NCBI GenBank assembly: GCA_947178455.1
Contig: CAMWYI010000020.1
Span: 1-18,721, forward strand
Direction: 5' to 3'
DNA: 18,721 nt
Source: an uncultured Alistipes sp.
GTDB taxonomy: Bacteria; Bacteroidota; Bacteroidia; Bacteroidales; Rikenellaceae
Positions 13,800 to 18,721 of the stretch are shown in pieces. Numbering within the stretch: position 1 is the first letter of the stretch; every line of letters begins with the position of its first letter. Made by a program: the position numbers and the translations under genes. The notes below the pieces were generated by a model, which saw only the letters and a program-made list of their open reading frames with translations, made no database searches and was not told the DNA's origin.

Positions 13800-15467
13800 T
13801 CAATAAAAGGCCGAGCCGCCGATGAACTCGCGCAAAATCGAGGTCGGCGGAACGGTGTCGGGCGCAATCGTGCTGAAATTGTCGAGGAATTTCAGCAGAC
13901 GCCGCGCTTCGTCGTATTCGGGCACGGTGTTCGGCACTTCGTGCAGCAGTTTCTCGGCATAGGGCCGCAACACCGCAATCTCGTAAAACAGCGACGAGTT
14001 GAGCATCACGTCGGCATTTTCCTGATAAGGGAATATATGTTTCTCTTCGCCGCGTCGCACCGACGGCCAGCGTTCCAGCGTGCGCAGGGCATCGGTACCG
14101 CGCTGCGTGTTGTCGCGCGTGATGCGCCGCAGCAGGCGGTTGTCCGTCGTCGAAATGCGCGACAGGTTGTCCATCGCCACCGACGTGAAGCACGACACGT
14201 AAATTTTGAATTTCCGGTCGTCGGGGATGCTCGGCGTCAGACGCGGATTGAGCCCGTGAATCCCCTCGACGATGAGCACCGACCGTTCGTCCAGCTGCAG
14301 CGGGGTGTTGTGCCACGTCCGGCGCCCCGTGATGAAGTCGTAACGCGGTATGTCGACGCGCTCGCCCCGCATCAGGCGTTGCAGGTGGTCGTTGAACAGC
14401 GCGAGGTCGATGGCTTCCAGCGCTTCGTAATCGTATTCGCCGTTTTCGTCTTTGGGCGTTTTTTCGCGGTCGACGAAATAGTCGTCCAGCGAAATCAACA
14501 CCGGCCGCAACCCCAGCACGCCCAACTGAATGGCCAGCCGTTTGGCCGACGTGGTTTTACCGCTCGACGACGGGCCCGAAATCAACACCGTGCGCACGCC
14601 CCGTTCACGGTTGGCCTCCTCGATGCGGTCGGCGACTTCGGCGAACTTGCGTTCGTGGAATGCTTCGGCAACCAGTATCAATCCGCCCGCGTTTCCGGCC
14701 AGCACTTCGGCATTGAGGCGTCCGACAGTGGGCACGCCCATCAGGCCGACCCACGACTGGTATTCGCGGAAAATGGCGAACATCCGCTCCTGCTCGACCT
14801 GCGTATGCAACTCGTCGGGTGCGGTGCGCTGCGGCAGCGAAAGGTAAAAACCGTTGTAATAAGGCTCGACGGCGAAGCGGTCGATGTATCCGGTCGACGG
14901 CGCCAGCGAACCGTAGAAATAGCCCGCCGCATCGTCGAGCGTATACAGACAACTGTACAAACGCGGACGGGTGTCTAATAGTTCGATGCGGTCGTCGGCA
15001 TGTTGGGCGGCGTAAATTTCGCGCACCTGCGACGTCAGCAATTTGTGCCGCACGACGGGCAGGTCGGCGGCGACCAGTTCGCGCATGCGCCGCTCGATTT
15101 TTTCCGTCATGTCGGAGGTCACTTCCGAACAGCCGTCCAACTCGCAATAGAACCCGCCGTGCCCGATCGAATGGCGGATATGCAGCTTGGTATCGGGAAA
15201 GAGGTCGTGCACCGCCTTTTGGAGCAGGAACCACGCCGTCCGCTGGTAGACGCGAATGCCCTCGAACGACGTCATGTCGATGAACCGCACGGTGACAGGC
15301 GTATAAATCCGATAGTTCAGCTCCTTGATGCGGTTGTCGACCATCGCGGCCAAAAAGGGCCGACCGCCCGACCGGATGTCGCGGGCGAGTTCGAGCAGCG
15401 GCGTGCCCATCGGCACGTCGAGCGTTTGTCCCAGATTGTCGCACACGACGGAAACGGAATCGACCAT
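13800..15467 (-). CDS. TGS-domain nucleoside (uridine-type) kinase
   Basis: 555 residues in three parts. Residues about 1-62 form a TGS domain like that of threonyl-tRNA synthetase. Residues about 65-230 resemble the second additional domain of that synthetase, with HSIGHGGFYCEL. Residues about 285-500 are a P-loop kinase of the uridine kinase/phosphoribulokinase family, with GPSSSGKTT (298-306), the DDYF motif (328-331) and IVEGIHGLNP. Proteins of this architecture are annotated as nucleoside kinase or uridine kinase in Bacteroidetes and Thermotoga; the natural substrate of this one is not evident. It has its own promoter (15535-15505) and is followed by a 192-bp spacer, so it may be transcribed alone or lead into gcvP. 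Confidence 0.9.
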   Translation of the reverse strand: MVDSVSVVCDNLGQTLDVPMGTPLLELARDIRSGGRPFLAAMVDNRIKELNYRIYTPVTVRFIDMTSFEGIRVYQRTAWFLLQKAVHDLFPDTKLHIRHSIGHGGFYCELDGCSEVTSDMTEKIERRMRELVAADLPVVRHKLLTSQVREIYAAQHADDRIELLDTRPRLYSCLYTLDDAAGYFYGSLAPSTGYIDRFAVEPYYNGFYLSLPQRTAPDELHTQVEQERMFAIFREYQSWVGLMGVPTVGRLNAEVLAGNAGGLILVAEAFHERKFAEVADRIEEANRERGVRTVLISGPSSSGKTTSAKRLAIQLGVLGLRPVLISLDDYFVDREKTPKDENGEYDYEALEAIDLALFNDHLQRLMRGERVDIPRYDFITGRRTWHNTPLQLDERSVLIVEGIHGLNPRLTPSIPDDRKFKIYVSCFTSVAMDNLSRISTTDNRLLRRITRDNTQRGTDALRTLERWPSVRRGEEKHIFPYQENADVMLNSSLFYEIAVLRPYAEKLLHEVPNTVPEYDEARRLLKFLDNFSTIAPDTVPPTSILREFIGGSAFY

Positions 15468-15504
15468 AACGCGAACTTTTCCAATTATACGCTTAAATAA
15501 CGGG

Positions 15505-15535
15505 TAAAGATAAAAATTTTTTCTATCTTTGACAA
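15505..15535 (-). promoter_or_regulatory. Promoter of the nucleoside kinase gene
   Basis: On the minus strand TTG (15535-15533) is followed after exactly 20 bases by TATCTTTA (15512-15505), one base off the Bacteroidetes -7 consensus. The predicted leader is about 30-35 bases before the ATG at 15467. The -33 triplet abuts the plus-strand TATCTTTG at 15524-15531, so the two divergent promoters overlap physically. Confidence 0.65.
15524..15531 (+). promoter_or_regulatory. -7 box for the phosphoesterase/GH28 operon
   Basis: A perfect TATCTTTG in the divergent spacer, pointing toward the gene at 15707. No TTG is present 19-21 bases upstream, where the sequence is A+T-rich. If used, the transcript would begin near 15537 and carry a leader of about 170 bases containing repeat copy 2 and its hairpin. 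A weaker TAATTTGC lies at 15663-15670. Confidence 0.45.
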
Positions 15536-15537
15536 CC

Positions 15538-15612
15538 CCCCCGTTTAAGAAACGGGTTTTAGGGGCTATGGGCGGTCGTGGGGCTTCCGATAGTCGGGAA
15601 GCGCTCTGACCG
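15538..15612 (+). repeat. Intergenic repeat element, copy 2
   Basis: Related to 1081-1154 as described for copy 1. The perfect hairpin is at 15540-15556, the shared GCTATGG at 15565-15571, and the identical GGGAAGCGCTCTG at 15596-15608. It sits directly after the predicted transcription start of the plus-strand operon, so the hairpin would be at the very 5' end of that message. Confidence 0.7.
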
Positions 15613-15627
15613 TCTCGTTAAGAACGG

Positions 15628-15653
15628 GGCGTGCTCCGCAGTCTGCGACCCGC
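15628..15653 (-). repeat. Inverted partner block of the intergenic repeat, copy 2
   Basis: Reverse complement of 1219-1244 with one mismatch over 26 bases. It is closer to its hairpin module than in copy 1 and points the other way, so the two composite elements differ in layout. Confidence 0.65.
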
Positions 15654-15706
15654 AAGCGACGGTAATTTGCAAAGCCGACCGATAAAACGTATGAACGAAT
15701 AAAAAT

Positions 15707-17149
15707 ATGAAATTTTCGCACTTTTCGGTTGCGGTCTGCCTGCTGGCGGCCACAGCCTGCACGCCGGAACGCACCGTCGTGCTGCTCTCGACCAACGACA
15801 TCCACGCCCAAATCGACCGCTTCCCGCAGCTGGCCGCTGCCGTCGAAGCGTGCCGCGACACCGTCGAGAACGTCGTGCTCGTCGACGCAGGCGACCGCTG
15901 GACGGGCGACCCGTTCGTCGACCGCACGACACCCGCCGGTATGCCTATCATCCGGCTGATGAACCGGTTGGGATACGACGTGGCGACCTTCGGCAACCAC
16001 GAATTCGATCACGGACAAGCTCATTTGGGGCGCATCCTCGACAGCGTGGACTTCGCCGTCGTCTGCTCGAACCTCCGCAGCGACACCTGCACCTTCCCGC
16101 AGGTGGCGCCCTATACGATTCTCGAACGCGGCGGCATCCGCATCGGATTCGTCGGCGCGGTCACCAACTACGAAGGGCCCGGACATCCGGCCGGACACGC
16201 TTCGAGCTTCGTGGGGCTGACCTTTCCCGACCCACAGCAAACGTCGCTGCAATGCGCCCGCGAGCTGCGCCCGCAGGTCGATTTGCTGGTGCTGGTCTCG
16301 CACATGGGCGACAAACGCGATGAAGAGATGTTGCTGACAGCGGCGGAAAACGGCAACGACCGGCCGTTGTACGACCTCGTAATCGGCGGCCACACGCACC
16401 AAATCCGTAATTCGGTCGTCGGAGGAACGCTCCTCACGCAAACGGGCAGCCGACTGAACAACATCGGCGCGACGGTCGTCCGCATGCGCGGCCGCAAAAT
16501 CGTCGACATCTCGTTCCGGTTGGTCGAACTCGCCTCTTACGACGCCGCGCAGCCCTATGCCGACATGGTAGTAGCCTATAAGAATCAGCCCCAGCTCAAC
16601 CGTCCGGCAGGCCGCTTCGCCAAAGGTGCCGACAAACTCGGACTGGCCCAGTGGATTGCCCGTAGCATCGCGGTAGCGACCAAATCCGAAATCGGACTCT
16701 ATCATCGCGGCGGCGTCCGGCTCGATACGATTCCGGCGGGAGAGGTGAGCCGGGCGGCTATCTACGCGCTGGAACCGTTCAACACACCCGTGACCGTCAC
16801 GCGCATGACACCCGAAGAGTTGCGGGCCGTCATTCTGTCGAAATACAACGACACATGCAATTTGAGCGAGGCGCACCGCATCGACATCGTCGCCACGACG
16901 CCCTACACCATCGTGACCGATGCCCAAGACCATGCGCTCGACGTGGTGTTCCCCGATTTGCAGGCGGAACGCCGTTACAGCGTCGCCCTCAACGACTACA
17001 TCTACCGCAACTACGCCGAAATCGACCGCACGCGCGGCCGGATTCTCCACTCGATGCTGGTCAACGAAGTCCTGCTCGACGAACTCGGTTCGGGCCGTCC
17101 CGTCCGACCCGACAACGCCCCCCGTCAACAAGTGCAGGTGCGCCAATAA
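15707..17149 (+). CDS. Lipoprotein 5'-nucleotidase/UshA-like metallophosphoesterase
   Basis: 480 residues. The N-terminal LLAATAC (C18) is a relaxed lipobox, so the protein is probably lipid-anchored and exported. The metallophosphoesterase domain has every metal-binding motif of the UshA group: NDIH (D31, H33), GDRWTG (D63), GNHE (N97, H98), SHMG (H199) and GGHTH (H229, H231). The C-terminal 5'-nucleotidase domain (about 300-465) is recognisable, with EPFNTPVTV. The base-pocket motif usually written NGGxR reads HRGGVR here, so the substrate may not be a standard nucleotide. Metal-dependent hydrolysis of a phosphoester outside the cytoplasm is secure; the substrate is open. Seven bases separate it from the GH28 gene, so they form an operon. 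The start at 15707 follows A-rich AATAAAAAT. Confidence 0.9.
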   Translation: MKFSHFSVAVCLLAATACTPERTVVLLSTNDIHAQIDRFPQLAAAVEACRDTVENVVLVDAGDRWTGDPFVDRTTPAGMPIIRLMNRLGYDVATFGNHEFDHGQAHLGRILDSVDFAVVCSNLRSDTCTFPQVAPYTILERGGIRIGFVGAVTNYEGPGHPAGHASSFVGLTFPDPQQTSLQCARELRPQVDLLVLVSHMGDKRDEEMLLTAAENGNDRPLYDLVIGGHTHQIRNSVVGGTLLTQTGSRLNNIGATVVRMRGRKIVDISFRLVELASYDAAQPYADMVVAYKNQPQLNRPAGRFAKGADKLGLAQWIARSIAVATKSEIGLYHRGGVRLDTIPAGEVSRAAIYALEPFNTPVTVTRMTPEELRAVILSKYNDTCNLSEAHRIDIVATTPYTIVTDAQDHALDVVFPDLQAERRYSVALNDYIYRNYAEIDRTRGRILHSMLVNEVLLDELGSGRPVRPDNAPRQQVQVRQ

Positions 17150-17156
17150 TTATAGC

Positions 17157-18482
17157 ATGAAACGATTTTCGATATTTTTCCTTTGCTGCTGCGCAACCGC
17201 AGCGGCACTTTCCGTCGCTCCGGCGCAGGCCGCCGAACGTTTCCCCGACGGCACGCCCATCGACGCATGGTTCCGCAACGCCCGTCCGATTGATGTCGCG
17301 TCGCTGGGTCGGCAGTTCGTCGTCACCGATTACGGCGTCGTGCGCGACAGCACCCGCGTCCAGACCGAAGCCCTCCAAGCCGTCATCGACCGAGCAGCCG
17401 AACAAGGCGGCGTGGTCGTCATTCCCGAAGGGGTCTTTCTGTCGGGCTCACTCTTTTTCAAACCGGGCACGCACCTCCACATCCGGCAGGGCGGCACGTT
17501 GAAAGGAAGCGACGATATTTCGGATTTCGCGATCGTCGACACCCGCATCGAGGGGCAGTCGCTGCCCTACTTCGCCGCACTGGTCAACGCCGACCATGCC
17601 GACGGCTTCACGCTGACGGGCGCGGGCACCATCGACGGCAACGGCGAACGCTACTGGCGGTCGTTCTGGCTGCGGCGCCGAGTCAATCCCAAATGCACCA
17701 ACATGGACGAAATGCGCCCGCGTCTGGTCTACATCTCCAACTCGAAAAACGTCCAGCTCGAAGGGGTGCGGCTGTGCAATTCGCCTTTCTGGACGACGCA
17801 CCTCTACCGTTGCGAGCGGACGCGGCTGCTCAACCTCTCGATTTTCGCTCCGGCGGCCCCCGTCAAGGCACCGAGTTCCGATGCGCTCGATGTCGACGTC
17901 TGCCGCGACCTGCACGTCAGCCACTGCTACATGTCGGTCAACGACGACGCCATTGCACTCAAAGGCGGCAAGGGCCCCTATGCCGACCAAGAACCCACGA
18001 ACGGCGGCAACTACAACATCCTCATCGAGGATTGCGAGTTCGGATTCTGCCACAGCGCACTGACCTGCGGCAGCGAGTCGATTCACGACCGCAACATCGT
18101 GCTGCGCCGCTGCAAAGTGGGCGATGCGTCGCGGCTGCTGTGGCTCAAAATGCGCCCCGACACGCCCCAACTGTACGAATACATTACGGTGGAAGAAATC
18201 GAAGGAAATGCGCGTGCATTCCTCTACGTGCGCCCTTGGACGCAGTTTTTCGACCTCAAAGGCCGCAAGGACACGCCGATGTCCTACTCGTCGCACATCA
18301 CGATGCGCAACATCCGGCTCGACTGCGACCGCTTTTTCGACGTTCGGCAGGCCGAAGACCAATATCATCTGTCGGATTTCACATTCGAGCAGCTGCGCAT
18401 CCGCGCCAAAGACACCACCTGCAACCGCCGAGTTGTCGAACGGTTCGACTGGCACGACGTATCGGTAGAAGTTGCCGATTGA
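17157..18482 (+). CDS. Secreted glycoside hydrolase family 28 (polygalacturonase-like) protein
   Basis: 441 residues with a signal peptide (MKRFSIFFLCCCATAAALSVAPAQA, likely cut after AQA) and a right-handed parallel beta-helix. GH28 landmarks: an Asp in SSDALDVD (D242, the NTD position), the DD pair in NDDAIALKGG (D263, D264), a His in CHSALTCGSES (H299, the GHG position), and WLK (329-331) where RIK is usual. The catalytic acids are present. I recall the LLWLKMRPDTPQ block as typical of a Bacteroidetes exo-acting subgroup, but this is memory, not a search. Likely acts on galacturonan or rhamnogalacturonan oligosaccharides in the periplasm. The frame extends upstream to 16920, but the ATG at 17157 starts the signal peptide and lies seven bases after the previous stop. 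No SusC/SusD genes are nearby. Confidence 0.9.
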   Translation: MKRFSIFFLCCCATAAALSVAPAQAAERFPDGTPIDAWFRNARPIDVASLGRQFVVTDYGVVRDSTRVQTEALQAVIDRAAEQGGVVVIPEGVFLSGSLFFKPGTHLHIRQGGTLKGSDDISDFAIVDTRIEGQSLPYFAALVNADHADGFTLTGAGTIDGNGERYWRSFWLRRRVNPKCTNMDEMRPRLVYISNSKNVQLEGVRLCNSPFWTTHLYRCERTRLLNLSIFAPAAPVKAPSSDALDVDVCRDLHVSHCYMSVNDDAIALKGGKGPYADQEPTNGGNYNILIEDCEFGFCHSALTCGSESIHDRNIVLRRCKVGDASRLLWLKMRPDTPQLYEYITVEEIEGNARAFLYVRPWTQFFDLKGRKDTPMSYSSHITMRNIRLDCDRFFDVRQAEDQYHLSDFTFEQLRIRAKDTTCNRRVVERFDWHDVSVEVAD

Positions 18483-18517
18483 CCATTCGCGCGATAGACG
18501 GTTTTCTTACAACCACC

Positions 18518-18543
18518 GCACTTTTTGTTCCGTCAAAAAGTGC
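18518..18543 (+). terminator. Hairpin after the GH28 gene (possible terminator)
   Basis: A perfect 10-bp stem GCACTTTTTG (18518-18527) and CAAAAAGTGC (18534-18543) with a six-base loop TTCCGT, 35 bases past the GH28 stop. No T-run follows, so it is not a classic intrinsic terminator, but T-rich and A-rich arms make it close to symmetric. I recall similar hairpins recurring between genes in Bacteroidetes; that needs a genome search. Confidence 0.5.
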
Positions 18544-18721
18544 CAAAAACCTCTCCGACGATGTCTCCGCCTACTCGTGCGGCCTAACGCTGGCTGCGGG
18601 CGCCTGACGCGGGTTTGCAAGCAAACCGGCCCCTCCGCCGGACGCTTTTAGTCCGCACTCCGTTTAACGGCTCCGACATCCGGTCGGATTTATAGGTGTG
18701 CGGCTTTGCCGCACCATAGCT
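18544..18721. other. Gene-free tail with further dyads
   Basis: No supported gene. Visible structures are GGTTTG/CAAACC around 18610-18630, CCGTTTAACGG near 18660, and the perfect GTGCGGC-TTT-GCCGCAC (18698-18714). None has a terminator tail. The sequence is cut by the window edge, so it may belong to a larger intergenic region or repeat. Confidence 0.4.

Noticed and set aside
15566..17146. 526-codon open frame on the minus strand
   Set aside because: Antisense to the phosphoesterase, whose metal-binding motifs are complete; the antisense product shows no family features.

Overview
The window looks like chromosomal DNA from a high-G+C gut member of the Bacteroidales. An Alistipes-type (Rikenellaceae) genome is my best guess, made from style rather than by database match. 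Support comes from Bacteroidetes-type promoter boxes (TATCTTTG, in one place with TTG 20 bases upstream), A-rich translation starts with few Shine-Dalgarno sequences, a meso-diaminopimelate type MurE (DNPR motif), and gene families common in this phylum (WbqC-like protein, TGS-domain nucleoside kinase, secreted GH2 and GH28 proteins). No tRNA, rRNA, CRISPR array, transposase or phage gene was seen.

Layout. Positions 1-851 (minus strand) hold an ECF sigma factor, a 48-residue acidic protein behind it, and a strong intrinsic terminator. Positions 852-1458 are a hairpin-rich divergent spacer with a copy of an intergenic repeat and the promoter region of the next gene. Positions 1459-3480 (plus) encode a secreted GH2-fold protein that lacks both catalytic glutamates. 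Positions 3410-13607 (minus) form a tightly packed run read as gcvP, murE, mraY, rsgA, trmH, nfnA, nfnB and a WbqC-family gene. Spacings are mostly overlaps or a few bases; the one large gap, between murE and mraY, is filled by three tandem copies of a 44-bp unit. A TGS-domain nucleoside kinase (13800-15467, minus) lies upstream of that run, separated by a 192-bp spacer with hairpins. Positions 15468-15706 are a second divergent spacer with overlapping promoters and a second copy of the intergenic repeat. Positions 15707-18482 (plus) are a two-gene operon of a lipoprotein 5'-nucleotidase-like phosphoesterase and a secreted GH28 pectinase-like enzyme. The last 240 bases hold hairpins and no gene.

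How the genes fit together. The minus-strand run is housekeeping: glycine cleavage (gcvP), two consecutive peptidoglycan precursor steps (murE, mraY) apparently separated from the rest of the division/cell-wall cluster, ribosome assembly (rsgA), tRNA methylation (trmH), and an NfnAB-type flavin-based electron-bifurcating transhydrogenase suited to an anaerobe. The plus-strand genes are exported and face the nutrient side: carbohydrate and nucleotide/phosphoester scavenging.

Most worth a second look: the apparently non-catalytic but intact GH2 protein and the dyad overlapping its promoter; the 44-bp tandem array between murE and mraY; and the paired intergenic repeat upstream of both plus-strand exported loci. 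I found no complete new multi-gene system such as a defence island.
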